DNA from: Comamonas testosteroni ATCC 11996
GTDB lineage: Bacteria; Pseudomonadota; Gammaproteobacteria; Burkholderiales; Burkholderiaceae_C
Assembly (NCBI RefSeq): GCF_000241525.1
Contig: NZ_AHIL01000012.1
Location: 186,001 to 250,000, forward strand
DNA: 64,000 nucleotides
Reading direction: 5' to 3'
A program made the translations under genes and the position numbers. Within the stretch, counting starts at the first letter, position 1, and every line of letters begins with the position of its first letter. The notes under the pieces are model-generated. The model did not search any database. It was given only the letters and a program-made list of their open reading frames with translations, and was not told the origin of the DNA. Shown piece by piece: positions 38,024-46,334 of this stretch.

Positions 38024-38162
38024 CAAGCGTTACCTGTGAGGTCAAACCCGCAGGCAGACTGCAGATTACTGGTTAACACCAATCTGTATCGCACCATTTG
38101 TCTCCTCCACCTCCTCTAATGGTGGATTCAGCCCCTAGCTCCTGAGCTAGGGGCTTTTTTTC
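38024..38162 (+). ncRNA. Candidate small RNA with CU-rich anti-Shine-Dalgarno tracts
   Basis: Predicted transcript of about 138 nt from the promoter-like pair above to a strong terminator. No credible coding frame lies in it. It contains CTCCTCC and CCTCCTC tracts (about 38102-38115). The hairpin TCCACC...GGTGGA (38106-38126) sits directly before the terminator. CU-rich loops of this kind in known sRNAs pair with ribosome sites. An alternative reading is an ilvA attenuator, but no branched-chain leader peptide is visible. Confidence 0.45.
38130..38162 (+). terminator. Strong terminator with no gene in front of it on the plus strand
   Basis: AGCCCCTAGCTC (38130-38141) and GAGCTAGGGGCT (38144-38155) form a perfect 12-bp stem with a 2-nt centre, then a T run to 38161. 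It ends the candidate small RNA. Confidence 0.9.
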
Positions 38163-38310
38163 GTGCCTGCTCATCGCGCTTCTCAGAGCAGCAGCATGCA
38201 CCTCTTGAGCGAGTACTGCAGCGCAGCAAGCAAGCGCCTATCATGGTCGGCTTCCATGCACCCGGCAGGCTGAATACCCTGGCTCTGGTGCTCTGCTTTC
38301 GATTTGCACC

Positions 38311-39864
38311 ATGACCCAAGCCCTGACCCCTGCCGATTATCTGACTCGCATCCTCAATGCACGCGTCTATGACGTGGCCGTGGAGTCGGATCTGGACATT
38401 GCCAAGAACCTCAGCCGTCGCCTGCACAACAAAGTGCTTCTGAAGCGCGAGGACCAGCAGCCCGTGTTCAGCTTCAAGTTGCGCGGCGCCTATAACAAGA
38501 TGGCCAATCTGACGGCCGAGCAGCTGCAAAAGGGCGTGATCTGCGCCAGCGCGGGCAACCATGCCCAGGGCACGGCGATGAGCGCCAAGAAGCTGGGCTG
38601 CCGCGCCGTGATCGTGATGCCCACCACCACACCCCAGGTGAAGATCGATGCCGTGATCGCCCTGGGCGGTGAGGCGGTGCTGGCCGGAGAAAGTTACTCG
38701 GACGCCTACAAGCATGCCGTCAAGCTGCAAAAGTCCGAGGGTCTGACCTTTGTCCACCCCTTTGACGACCCCGATGTGATTGCCGGCCAGGGCACCATCG
38801 CCATGGAGCTGCTGCGCCAGCTGCAAAAACTGGGCAGCCAGCGTCTGGATGCCATCTTCGTGCCCATCGGCGGCGGCGGCCTGATTGCCGGCATTGCCAA
38901 CTACATCAAGGCCGTGCGCCCCGAGGTGAAGGTGATCGGCGTGCATACCAAGGACTCGAACGCCATGATGCAGTCCGTGCAGGCGGGCGAGCGCGTGGAA
39001 CTGGCCGATGTGGGTCTGTTCGCCGACGGCACGGCCGTGAAGCTGGTGGGGGCGGAAACCTTCCGTGTCACCCAGGGCCTGGTGGATGACTATGTGACCG
39101 TGGACACCGATGCCGTCTGCGCCGCCATCAAGGACATCTTCACCGACACCCGCTCCATCGTCGAGCCATCGGGCGCCCTGGGCGTGGCGGCCATCAAGCA
39201 GTACGTGGCCAGGCACAAGACCAAGGGCGAAACCTACGCCGCCATACTGAGCGGCGCCAATATGAACTTCGACCGCCTGCGCTTTGTGGCCGAGCGCGCC
39301 GAGGTCGGCGAGGAGCGCGAAGCCCTGTTCGCCGTCACCATCCCAGAAGAGCGCGGCAGCTTCAAGCATTTTTGCGAGGTGGTGGGCAAGCTGCCCGGTG
39401 GCCCGCGCAACGTGACCGAGTTCAACTACCGTATCAGCCACGACAGCAAGGCCCATGTGTTTGTGGGCCTGACCACGCCAACCAAGGGCGAGTCCGAGAA
39501 GATCTGCAAGAACTTCCAGAAGAACGGCTTCGAGGCGCTGGATCTGACCTTTGACGAGATGGCCAAGGAGCATCTGCGCCATATGGTGGGCGGCCACTCG
39601 CCGCTGGCACAGGACGAGCGTCTGCTGCGCTTTGTCTTCCCCGAGCGCCCCGGTGCGCTGTTCAAGTTCCTGAGCCTGATGGCGCCGACCTGGAATATCT
39701 CGCTGTTCCACTACCGCAACCAGGGCGCCGACTACGGCCGCATTCTGGTCGGCATGCAGGTGCCGGCCAAGGACCACAAGAAGTTCGACAGCTTCCTCAA
39801 GAACCTCGGCTATCCCTGGGTGGAGGAAACCGACAATCCTGCCTACCAACTGTTCTTGAAGTAA
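38311..39864 (+). CDS. ilvA: Threonine ammonia-lyase, biosynthetic
   Basis: PLP enzyme that converts threonine to 2-oxobutanoate, the first step of isoleucine synthesis. The 517-residue protein has the PLP lysine in FSFKLRGAYNK, the substrate loop SAGNHAQG and the phosphate-binding GGGGL motif. Two C-terminal ACT-like regulatory domains (about 330-420 and 425-515) indicate allosteric feedback by isoleucine. No Shine-Dalgarno sequence is clear before the ATG, but the N-terminus is canonical. Confidence 0.96.
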   Translation: MTQALTPADYLTRILNARVYDVAVESDLDIAKNLSRRLHNKVLLKREDQQPVFSFKLRGAYNKMANLTAEQLQKGVICASAGNHAQGTAMSAKKLGCRAVIVMPTTTPQVKIDAVIALGGEAVLAGESYSDAYKHAVKLQKSEGLTFVHPFDDPDVIAGQGTIAMELLRQLQKLGSQRLDAIFVPIGGGGLIAGIANYIKAVRPEVKVIGVHTKDSNAMMQSVQAGERVELADVGLFADGTAVKLVGAETFRVTQGLVDDYVTVDTDAVCAAIKDIFTDTRSIVEPSGALGVAAIKQYVARHKTKGETYAAILSGANMNFDRLRFVAERAEVGEEREALFAVTIPEERGSFKHFCEVVGKLPGGPRNVTEFNYRISHDSKAHVFVGLTTPTKGESEKICKNFQKNGFEALDLTFDEMAKEHLRHMVGGHSPLAQDERLLRFVFPERPGALFKFLSLMAPTWNISLFHYRNQGADYGRILVGMQVPAKDHKKFDSFLKNLGYPWVEETDNPAYQLFLK

Positions 39865-39871
39865 TAAAAAT

Positions 39872-39953
39872 AGGAGCTACCACCACGCTTCCTTTATCGA
39901 TTTCAGATAGAAAAGACCCTGAAATCAATGAACACAAAGCGCAATTAGCTCCT
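39872..39953. repeat. 82-bp nested inverted-repeat element, copy 2 (terminator of ilvA)
   Basis: Outer arms AGGAGCTA (39872-39879) and TAGCTCCT (39946-39953), inner arms GATTTCAG (39899-39906) and CTGAAATC (39919-39926), followed by TTTTTT. Total length (82 bp) and the offset of the inner left arm (27 bp) are identical to copy 1 at 12078-12159. Confidence 0.85.
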
Positions 39954-39970
39954 TTTTTATTCACAACACC

Positions 39971-40804
39971 ATGCAAGCCCTGCGCCACTATCTGCTGGCC
40001 GTCCAGTTCTTCAGCCGCATCCCCGTGGCCGGGCGTCTGGCGGCCTGGGTGGGCTGGAGCCCGGAGATGCAGCGCGCCAGCGCCGCGCATCTGCCGGGCG
40101 TGGGCTGGCTGGTGGGTCTATGGGCAGCGCTGCTGCTGGCAGCCCTGCTCTGGCTGCTGCCGGCAAGCCCCTGGTCGCCGCTGGCGGCGGCGCTCATCAG
40201 CACCGCCGGCACCTTGTGGCTGACCGGCGGTTTCCACGAGGATGGCCTGGCCGACGTCGCCGACGGGCTGGGCGGCCTGGTCCCACCCGAGCGCGCGCTG
40301 GAGATCATGAAGGATTCGCGCATCGGCGCCTATGGTGTGATGGCGCTGCTCATGGCCCTGCTCGCCAAGGTCGTGCTGATCGCCCTGCTGCTGTCCGTCA
40401 TGCAGCCGTTCTGGGGACCGGCGCCGGTGCTCATCCTCGTGTGCTGCATTCATGTGCTGTCACGCTTTGCGCCGCTGGTGCTGATGCACAGCCTGCCCCA
40501 CGTCGGCCTGGCCGCGAGCAGCAAGACCCTGCATATCGCGGGCCGGCAACTGGGCTGGCAAGGCCTGCTGACCGGCGGCCTCTGGTGCCTGCCGGCACTG
40601 GGCCTGCTGGGCTGGCTCGGCGTCTGGAGCTTTGTGCCCAGCCTGCTGGCGGCCATGCTGGTTACCACCTGGCTGCTGCGGCGCTGGCTGCGTAAGCGTC
40701 TGGGCGGCATGACGGGCGACTGTCTGGGCGCCTGCCAGCAGCTCAATGAACTGGCGCTGCTGCTGGCCAGCTGCATCTATCTGCGCCAGCTACTCCAGGC
40801 ATGA
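39971..40804 (+). CDS. cobS: Adenosylcobinamide-GDP ribazoletransferase (cobalamin synthase)
   Basis: Inner-membrane enzyme joining adenosylcobinamide-GDP to alpha-ribazole. The 277-residue protein has several membrane segments and the family motif GGFHEDGLADVADGLGG (about 86-102), plus KDSRIGAYG. It overlaps cobC by ATGA. No other cobalamin genes and no recognisable B12 riboswitch are seen nearby; the 106-bp upstream gap is filled by the repeat. Confidence 0.95.
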   Translation: MQALRHYLLAVQFFSRIPVAGRLAAWVGWSPEMQRASAAHLPGVGWLVGLWAALLLAALLWLLPASPWSPLAAALISTAGTLWLTGGFHEDGLADVADGLGGLVPPERALEIMKDSRIGAYGVMALLMALLAKVVLIALLLSVMQPFWGPAPVLILVCCIHVLSRFAPLVLMHSLPHVGLAASSKTLHIAGRQLGWQGLLTGGLWCLPALGLLGWLGVWSFVPSLLAAMLVTTWLLRRWLRKRLGGMTGDCLGACQQLNELALLLASCIYLRQLLQA

Positions 40805-41364
40805 AAACACTATGGCTGGTGCGCCACGCACGCCCCTTGATCGATACCGAGCGCTGCTACGGCCGCCTCGATATCGCCGCCGATGCAGAGGCCACCCGGC
40901 AAGCCGCTCAGGCCTTGCGGCAATCTTTGCAACCCCTGCATGGCAGGCTGCAGATCCGGCATTCGCCACTGCAAAGATGCAGGCAGCTGGCGTTGGTTCT
41001 GCAGGTACTGGAGCCCGATTTCGTCTCCACTCCCGATGGCAGATTGCTCGAGATGGATTTCGGCCATTGGGAAGGCATGCGCTGGAATGACATCGGCGAC
41101 ACCGCCATCGGCGCCTGGGCGCACGATCTGGCGCTGCACGCGCCTGGCGACGGCGAATCCCTGGCACAGATGCTGCAGCGCGTGAACGAGGTGCTGCAGG
41201 ATGCGCTCAACAGCGACAGCGCACATATGGTGTGGATCTGCCACGCAGGCGTGGCGCGCTGCGCGCAGTGGCTGCTGCAGCATGGCCACCGGCTGCCGCA
41301 AAGCCATGAGTGGACCTTGCCGGCGCCCGCCTATGGGCAGTGGCTGCGGCTCGAACTCAGTTGA
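40801..41364 (+). CDS. cobC: Alpha-ribazole phosphatase (histidine phosphatase family)
   Basis: Removes phosphate from alpha-ribazole-5'-phosphate in the nucleotide-loop branch of B12 synthesis. The 187-residue protein has the phosphohistidine motif VRHARP (the usual RHG is RHA here, as in many CobC proteins) and the second catalytic His in WICHAGV. Coupling to cobS by a 4-bp overlap supports CobC over a generic phosphoglycerate mutase. Its 3' end overlaps the convergent gspC by 8 bp. Confidence 0.88.
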   Translation: MKTLWLVRHARPLIDTERCYGRLDIAADAEATRQAAQALRQSLQPLHGRLQIRHSPLQRCRQLALVLQVLEPDFVSTPDGRLLEMDFGHWEGMRWNDIGDTAIGAWAHDLALHAPGDGESLAQMLQRVNEVLQDALNSDSAHMVWICHAGVARCAQWLLQHGHRLPQSHEWTLPAPAYGQWLRLELS

Positions 41365-41827
41365 ATGTCGCCATGGGCGGCCTGGGCAATTGCAGCACCG
41401 TGCTGGCCGGCCCGTTGGCAGGGCCCAGTCGCGCTTCGCGCGCCGCCAGAGATTGCAGAATCACGCCCTCCTCCACGGCCTCGCCCACACGCACGGCCTT
41501 GCTGCCCTTGCCTTCCACGGCAATCACGGCGGCACCGCCTCCTGATTCGTGCCCTGCCAGTACCCCGAGCAGCGCATAGCGGCTGGCCACCGGTGCGGCC
41601 ACGGCAGCGACAGGCGCTGCGACCGCCCCCAAAGCCTTGGCCATGGCCTGGGCATTGGCCTGTACCGGCTGAGCAGGCACGACCGAGGGTAACTGCTCAC
41701 TGGCACTGCCGACGAACCGCAGTATCCAGAACACCACCACCGCAGCGGCAATCGCCCACAGCAGCAGGGTCGTGAGTTTGACCGGCATGGAAAGGCCCTG
41801 ACCGGTATTGAAAGATTGCAGTCGCAT
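41357..41827 (-). CDS. gspC: Type II secretion system protein GspC-like (T2SS protein N)
   Basis: Inner-membrane connector to the secretin GspD. 156 residues: a short cytoplasmic tail, one membrane segment (about 17-40), an Ala/Pro/Val-rich linker and a C-terminal homology-region domain (YALLGVLAG...IAVEGKGSKAVRVGEAV). No PDZ or coiled-coil domain is present, so it is a short form. It is the only gsp gene on the minus strand, divergent from gspG. Confidence 0.85.
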   Translation of the reverse strand: MRLQSFNTGQGLSMPVKLTTLLLWAIAAAVVVFWILRFVGSASEQLPSVVPAQPVQANAQAMAKALGAVAAPVAAVAAPVASRYALLGVLAGHESGGGAAVIAVEGKGSKAVRVGEAVEEGVILQSLAAREARLGPANGPASTVLQLPRPPMATFN

Positions 41828-41873
41828 TCGACGATTATGATGGCGCAATACTGCATTTTTCCTACAGTTTCCA

Positions 41874-42326
41874 ATGAGCACCAACTGCCGTCATCCGATG
41901 TCTGCTATTCGCCACGCCGCATCACGCGGCTTTACCCTGATCGAATTGATGGTGGTGCTGGTCATCATTGGCGTGCTGGCAGCGCTTATCGTGCCCAATG
42001 TGCTGGACCGCGCCGACGATGCGCGCGTGACCGCAGCCAAGACCGATATCGCCAATATCAACCAGGCGCTCAAGCTCTACCGCCTCGACAACCAGCGCTA
42101 TCCAACGGCCGAGCAGGGCCTGCAGGCGCTGGTAGCCAAACCAACCACCGGCCCCGCTCCTCAGAACTGGAAGCCCTACCTGGAAAAGCTGCCCAATGAC
42201 CCCTGGGGCAATCCTTATCAATACCTGAACCCCGGCGTGAAGGGCCCCATCGACATCATGTCCCTGGGCGCTGACGGCAAGGCCGGCGGCGAAGGCAAGG
42301 ATGCAGATATTGGCTCCTGGCAATGA
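41874..42326 (+). CDS. gspG: Type II secretion system major pseudopilin GspG
   Basis: Main subunit of the T2SS pseudopilus. The prepilin peptidase site lies in SRG^FTLIELMVVLVIIG with Glu5 of the mature chain. The C-terminal DPWGNPYQYLNPG and SLGADGKAGGEGKDADIGSW form the calcium-binding major pseudopilin signature. A second ATG at 41898 would give a shorter leader (11 rather than 19 residues); I cannot choose firmly. A GC-rich repeat separates it from gspH. Confidence 0.96.
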   Translation: MSTNCRHPMSAIRHAASRGFTLIELMVVLVIIGVLAALIVPNVLDRADDARVTAAKTDIANINQALKLYRLDNQRYPTAEQGLQALVAKPTTGPAPQNWKPYLEKLPNDPWGNPYQYLNPGVKGPIDIMSLGADGKAGGEGKDADIGSWQ

Positions 42327-42496
42327 GCGTTAAAGCCCCCACGAGAGCATCGACCCCACGCTCCCTCACTGCGTGTGGTCGCTGCCCCCAAGGGGCCCTG
42401 ACCGGCTAAAGCCGAGTTTCGCCTTGGGGCTGCCCGGCAGCGAAACGTCCTCCGTCTAACCCGCTTCACATCAGCAATTCGGCCGCTCACTCCTTC
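42327..42496. repeat. GC-rich structured intergenic element between gspG and gspH
   Basis: 170 bp without a gene. Nested complementary arms CGCTGC-CCCCAAGG (42380-42393) and CCTTGGGG (42422-42429) ... GCAGCG (42437-42442) enclose a small CGGCT/AGCCG hairpin. It resembles the GC-rich repeat at the start of gspK and those I recall between Comamonadaceae genes. Confidence 0.6.
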
Positions 42497-42937
42497 ATGG
42501 CTCAACTCAAACACGCCGGATTTACCTTGCTGGAGTTGCTGGTGGTGATTTCCATCATGGCGCTGGCAACGGCCGGCGTGAGCCTGGCCATAAGAGACAG
42601 CGGCGAGCAGCAACTCGAACGCGAAGCCCAGCGTCTGGCCACCTTGCTCGAATCGGCCCGCGCCCAGGCCCGCACCAATGGCGCCCTGGTTATCTGGCGC
42701 CCGATGCCGCAGGGCTTCCGGTTTGAAGGCCTGCCGCCCAACGTCAAAATGCCCACGCAATGGCTGCAGACCCCAGTGCTGGTGCAGCCCAATACGCCAC
42801 TGGTGCTGGGGCCTGAGCCGCTGATTCCAAGGCAGAGCATTACCTTGTCGCTGCCTGGCAGCAGTTCGGCGCCGCTGCGGCTGGCCACCGACGGGCTGCG
42901 CCCGTTCAGCATTCAAAGCCAGCAGGTGGTGCCATGA
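42497..42937 (+). CDS. gspH: Type II secretion system minor pseudopilin GspH
   Basis: Minor pseudopilin of 146 residues. Leader MAQLKHAG, cleavage before FTLLELLVVISIMALA, and a GspH-like C-terminal beta domain (PQGFRFEGLP ... LRLATDGLRPF). It overlaps gspI by ATGA. Part of the tip complex together with I, J and K. Confidence 0.93.
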   Translation: MAQLKHAGFTLLELLVVISIMALATAGVSLAIRDSGEQQLEREAQRLATLLESARAQARTNGALVIWRPMPQGFRFEGLPPNVKMPTQWLQTPVLVQPNTPLVLGPEPLIPRQSITLSLPGSSSAPLRLATDGLRPFSIQSQQVVP

Positions 42938-43299
42938 AACCCGCCCTGCAGCAGCGCGGCTTCACGCTGATCGAGGTGCTGGTCGCGGTCGGAATCGTCG
43001 GCGTCACCCTGCTGGCAGGACTTCAGGCCAGCAGCGCCCTGACGCGCAATGCCCAGCGCCAGTCCGACGTCATTCTGGCCCAGCTCTGCGCACAGAACGA
43101 GCTGGTGCGACTGCGCCTGTTCAATCAGATGCCTGCCGTCGGCGACACCACCATCCAGTGCCAGCAGGCCGGCAGACAGATGCAGGTACAGCTCAGCGTG
43201 CGCCCCACGCCCAACCCCAGCTTCAGACGCGTGGATGCCCAGGTGTTTTCCGAAGCGGCTGCGGTGCTGCGCGTCTCCACCATCGTCGGCCGCTACTGA
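42934..43299 (+). CDS. gspI: Type II secretion system minor pseudopilin GspI
   Basis: Minor pseudopilin of 121 residues with leader MKPALQQRG and a hydrophobic FTLIEVLVAVGIVGVTLLAG helix, followed by the short GspI globular domain containing the family segment QNELVRLRL. It forms the pseudopilus tip with GspJ and GspK and starts within the gspH stop. Confidence 0.93.
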   Translation: MKPALQQRGFTLIEVLVAVGIVGVTLLAGLQASSALTRNAQRQSDVILAQLCAQNELVRLRLFNQMPAVGDTTIQCQQAGRQMQVQLSVRPTPNPSFRRVDAQVFSEAAAVLRVSTIVGRY

Positions 43300-43302
43300 A
43301 TC

Positions 43303-43995
43303 ATGAGCAGCATGCGCAACAGAAACAAAGGCTTCACGCTGATCGAGTTGCTGGTCGCTCTGGCCGCCATGGCCTTGCTGGCCATCATGAGCTGGCGCGG
43401 CATCGACGGCATGCTGCGCGCGCAGGAGGTGACGCGCGAGCAGGGCGAGCAGCACGCCGTCATGCAGACCGTTCTGGCTCAGTGGAATGCCGACCTCAAC
43501 GCGCTGATGCCGCTGCAGGGCCGGCAGGTGCTGGACTGGGACGGTCAGGTGCTGCGCCTGACGCGCAAGACCAGTGCCGCCGTCGACAGCGGAGCGCTCA
43601 TCGTGGCCTGGAGCCGTCGCAATGTGGACGGCCGCTCCCAATGGGTGCGTTGGCAATCGCTGCCCGCGCGCACGGTCAGCGAATGGAACGATGCCTGGAA
43701 CCAGGCGGCCCAATGGGGCCGCAATCCCTCCAGCGACCAGATGCGCCGCGAAACCGTGCTGATACCTCTGGACCTCTGGCGTGTCTACTACTACCGCAGC
43801 AACGCCTGGACCAACCCGCAGTCCAGCGATCAGGGCGACGATGACGGCAGCAGCGTCGGCAGCGATGGCAATCCCGTGCTGCCCAACGTGCCCGACGGCA
43901 TACGCATCGAACTGACACTGCCCCCTGGCCGTGCGCTCAACGGCGTGATGACGGTGGACTGGGTCAACCCGCTGCGCTCAAACTCCAGATCATGA
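43303..43995 (+). CDS. gspJ: Type II secretion system minor pseudopilin GspJ
   Basis: Tip pseudopilin of 230 residues: leader MSSMRNRNKG, FTLIELLVALAAMALLA helix, the SWRGIDGMLRAQE motif typical of GspJ, and a beta-rich C-terminal domain ending in a ALNGVMTVDWVNP segment. It overlaps gspK by ATGA, which matters for choosing the gspK start. Confidence 0.94.
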   Translation: MSSMRNRNKGFTLIELLVALAAMALLAIMSWRGIDGMLRAQEVTREQGEQHAVMQTVLAQWNADLNALMPLQGRQVLDWDGQVLRLTRKTSAAVDSGALIVAWSRRNVDGRSQWVRWQSLPARTVSEWNDAWNQAAQWGRNPSSDQMRRETVLIPLDLWRVYYYRSNAWTNPQSSDQGDDDGSSVGSDGNPVLPNVPDGIRIELTLPPGRALNGVMTVDWVNPLRSNSRS

Positions 43996-45062
43996 AATCC
44001 CCCCTGAGTCGCTTCGCGCCTTCCCCCCAGGGGGACAACCCCATCGCTGCGGGGCGGCCCTGGCTCGGGGTTTCCGGCTTGGGGCGCACCAGTTTCAGAG
44101 GCACGCGCCAGCGCGGTGCGGCGCTGCTGGCGGCCATGCTGACGGTGGTGCTGGTTGCCACCCTGGCCTCGGCCGCGCTCTGGCAGCAATGGCGCGATGT
44201 GGAAATCGAGACCGCCGAACGCAATCGCGTGCAGGCCAACTGGCTGCTGCTGGGCGCGCTGGACTGGTCGCGCGTGGTGCTGCAGGAGGACTCGCGCGCC
44301 AACCGCAGCAACCCCGTCGATCATCTGGGCGAGCCCTGGGCGGTGCCACTGAAGGAGGCTCGCCTGTCCACATTCCTGGCCGCCAAGAACAATGTCAGCC
44401 AGGTCGATGACGGCCTTGCCGACATGCAGGACGCTTTTCTCTCGGGCGAGATCGTGGATCTGCAGTCGCGCCTGAATCTGCGCAATCTGCTCAGCGGAGC
44501 CGATTCGAGCGTGAAGGAGGAAAACCTCAAGCCTTTTCTGCGCCTGTTCGAGCGCCTGGGCCTGCCCGGCAGCTCCGTCATGCAGATCGCCACGGCCATG
44601 CAGCAAGCCATGCGCGGCAAGAGCCAGACTGCGGCGCTGATGCCTCGCACCGTCGGGCAACTGGGCTGGCTGGGCGTCGATCCTCGCCTCATCGCGCGCA
44701 TCGAACCCTATGTCTCGCTGCTGCCCGAGCGCACCACGGTCAATCTCAACACGGCCAGCGCCGAGGTCATCTGGGCCAGTACCGAGGATCTGGACTGGGC
44801 CCGCGCCAACCAGCTGGTCCAGTTGCGCGATGCCTCGCCCTTCAAGTCCCTGAATGCAGCGGCTGCGGCCATAGGTCTGAGCGGCGTCTTCAACAGTGCC
44901 GCTCACTCCGTGACCACCAGCTATTTCGAAGCCCGCGGTCGCCTGCGCCTCGGGGACAACGTCTTGAGCCAGCGTTCACTGATTCAGCGCAAGAACATGA
45001 GCGTGACTACCCTGTGGCAGGAGCATGCCGACTGGGGTATGCCCGCAGTTGCCAGACCCTGA
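43992..45062 (+). CDS. gspK: Type II secretion system minor pseudopilin GspK with repeat-derived N-terminus
   Basis: Cap of the pseudopilus. The conserved part begins at RQRGAALLAAMLTVVL, with the peptidase site at RG^A, and continues with the GspK helix-hairpin and INTASAE-type segments (VNLNTASAEVIWAS), 356 residues in all. The ATG at 43992 overlaps the gspJ stop. The first 30 or so residues, rich in Pro, Ser and Gly, are encoded by a GC-rich repeat and do not look like a prepilin leader. An in-frame TTG at 44079 would give a more normal one. Confidence 0.9.
   Translation: MKSPLSRFAPSPQGDNPIAAGRPWLGVSGLGRTSFRGTRQRGAALLAAMLTVVLVATLASAALWQQWRDVEIETAERNRVQANWLLLGALDWSRVVLQEDSRANRSNPVDHLGEPWAVPLKEARLSTFLAAKNNVSQVDDGLADMQDAFLSGEIVDLQSRLNLRNLLSGADSSVKEENLKPFLRLFERLGLPGSSVMQIATAMQQAMRGKSQTAALMPRTVGQLGWLGVDPRLIARIEPYVSLLPERTTVNLNTASAEVIWASTEDLDWARANQLVQLRDASPFKSLNAAAAAIGLSGVFNSAAHSVTTSYFEARGRLRLGDNVLSQRSLIQRKNMSVTTLWQEHADWGMPAVARP
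43996..44085 (+). repeat. GC-rich repeat forming the 5' end of gspK
   Basis: C5/G5-rich stretch with CCCCC-AGGGGG and CCCC...GCGGGG complementary blocks, directly after the gspJ stop. I recall closely similar sequence between genes in Comamonas, Delftia and Acidovorax. Here it is open in the gspK frame. Confidence 0.55.
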
Positions 45063-45107
45063 CACCCTGATGTCACATTGCCCCCATAGAATGCTGCATC
45101 TTCCCTC

Positions 45108-46334
45108 ATGAGCACATTGCTAATACAGCTGTCGGCGAAGCCCGCTAACTCCGCCACGGAATATCTCTACGTCCTCAGCGACGATGGCCAAAGCATTCAG
45201 CGCAGCGGCCAGGCTGCGGCGTCCCTGCTGCCGGCCACGGGCCGCACGGCCCAGGTCACCGCCGTCATCCCTGCCGCTCAGCTGTCCTGGCATGCCGTCA
45301 CCCTGCCTTTGGGACTAAATTTGCAAAGCCGGCGCCAACAGCGTCTGCGCGCCGTGCTTGAGGGTTTGCTGGAAGAAAAGCTGCTCGATGAGCCAGCCGC
45401 CATGCACCTGGCACTGGACGCTGGCTCGGCGGCAGGTCAGATCTGCTGGGTCGCCGCCTGCGACAAGGGCTGGCTGCGATCCCATCTGCAGGCCCTGGAA
45501 CAGCATGGTCATGCCGCCAGCCGCCTGGTGCCCGAACAATGGCCCAGCAGCAAGGCCCAACTGCTTCTGTCGGGCGACAGCACCCAGCCCCAGCTGAGTG
45601 CCACCGGGCTGGATGCTCAGGCCTGCCTCATCGTCCTGCCCCAGCATTCCGATGCCGGTCTGCTGCAGTCACTGCTGGCTCGCCTGCCTGAGGATCTGCC
45701 GGTGCTGGCCGAACCCCACCTGGCACGCAGCGCGGAGACACTGCAGCGCCCGGTCAGCATCTTCACCGCCGCCCAGCGACTGCTGCAAAGCCATGGCTAC
45801 GCAGGCGACCTGGCCCAGTTCGATCTGGACCTGGGCGGCAGCACCCGCGCCAAGCGCCGCCTGCTCGATGCCTGGCATGGTTTTGCCAAGGCTCCGCAAT
45901 GGCGTGCTGCGCGCTGGGCGGCAGGCATTGCCGTCGTCGCCCAGCTGGCCGGACTCAACGCCTGGGCCTTCAGGGAAAACCGTGCCATCGAACTGCGCCA
46001 GCAGCAGGCCAAGCAGGTACTTCAGACCACCTTCCCGCACGTGCCCGTCATCATCGATGCTCCGGTACAGATGCAACGCGAACTGGATCTGCTGCGCAGC
46101 AACTCCGGCGCCCTGTCCGCCAGCGACCTTGAAGCCCTGCTGGCCGCCAGTGCCGGCATTCAGGGCGTGCAGAATGCCAAGAGCCTGCAATACCAGGACA
46201 AGCAGCTGCGCATCTCGGGCCTGGACCTGAGCCCCGAAGCACTGGGCGACGCACAGCAAAGCCTGCAGGCCAATGGCTATATGCTGCAACGCGAAGGAAC
46301 AGAACTGGTGCTGAGTGCAAAGGCGAGGCCATGA
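45108..46334 (+). CDS. gspL: Type II secretion system protein GspL
   Basis: Inner-membrane assembly-platform protein that recruits the ATPase GspE. The 408 residues have a cytoplasmic actin-like domain (about 1-250), a single membrane segment near AARWAAGIAVVAQLAGLNAW (about 265-285) and a periplasmic ferredoxin-like domain. Overlaps gspM by ATGA. Confidence 0.92.
   Translation: MSTLLIQLSAKPANSATEYLYVLSDDGQSIQRSGQAAASLLPATGRTAQVTAVIPAAQLSWHAVTLPLGLNLQSRRQQRLRAVLEGLLEEKLLDEPAAMHLALDAGSAAGQICWVAACDKGWLRSHLQALEQHGHAASRLVPEQWPSSKAQLLLSGDSTQPQLSATGLDAQACLIVLPQHSDAGLLQSLLARLPEDLPVLAEPHLARSAETLQRPVSIFTAAQRLLQSHGYAGDLAQFDLDLGGSTRAKRRLLDAWHGFAKAPQWRAARWAAGIAVVAQLAGLNAWAFRENRAIELRQQQAKQVLQTTFPHVPVIIDAPVQMQRELDLLRSNSGALSASDLEALLAASAGIQGVQNAKSLQYQDKQLRISGLDLSPEALGDAQQSLQANGYMLQREGTELVLSAKARP

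Larger units (their letters stand above)
37928..38310. other. 383-bp gene-free region with a candidate small RNA
   Basis: No credible protein gene. It holds the OsmC promoter region (minus strand), a plus-strand promoter-like pair and strong terminator described separately, and about 150 bp of ilvA upstream sequence with a -10-like TATCAT at 38239-38244. Confidence 0.6.

Noticed and set aside
38024..38310. Attenuator leader peptide for ilvA
   Set aside because: No short frame rich in Ile, Val or Leu codons precedes the terminator, and the ilvA start is 150 bp further on.
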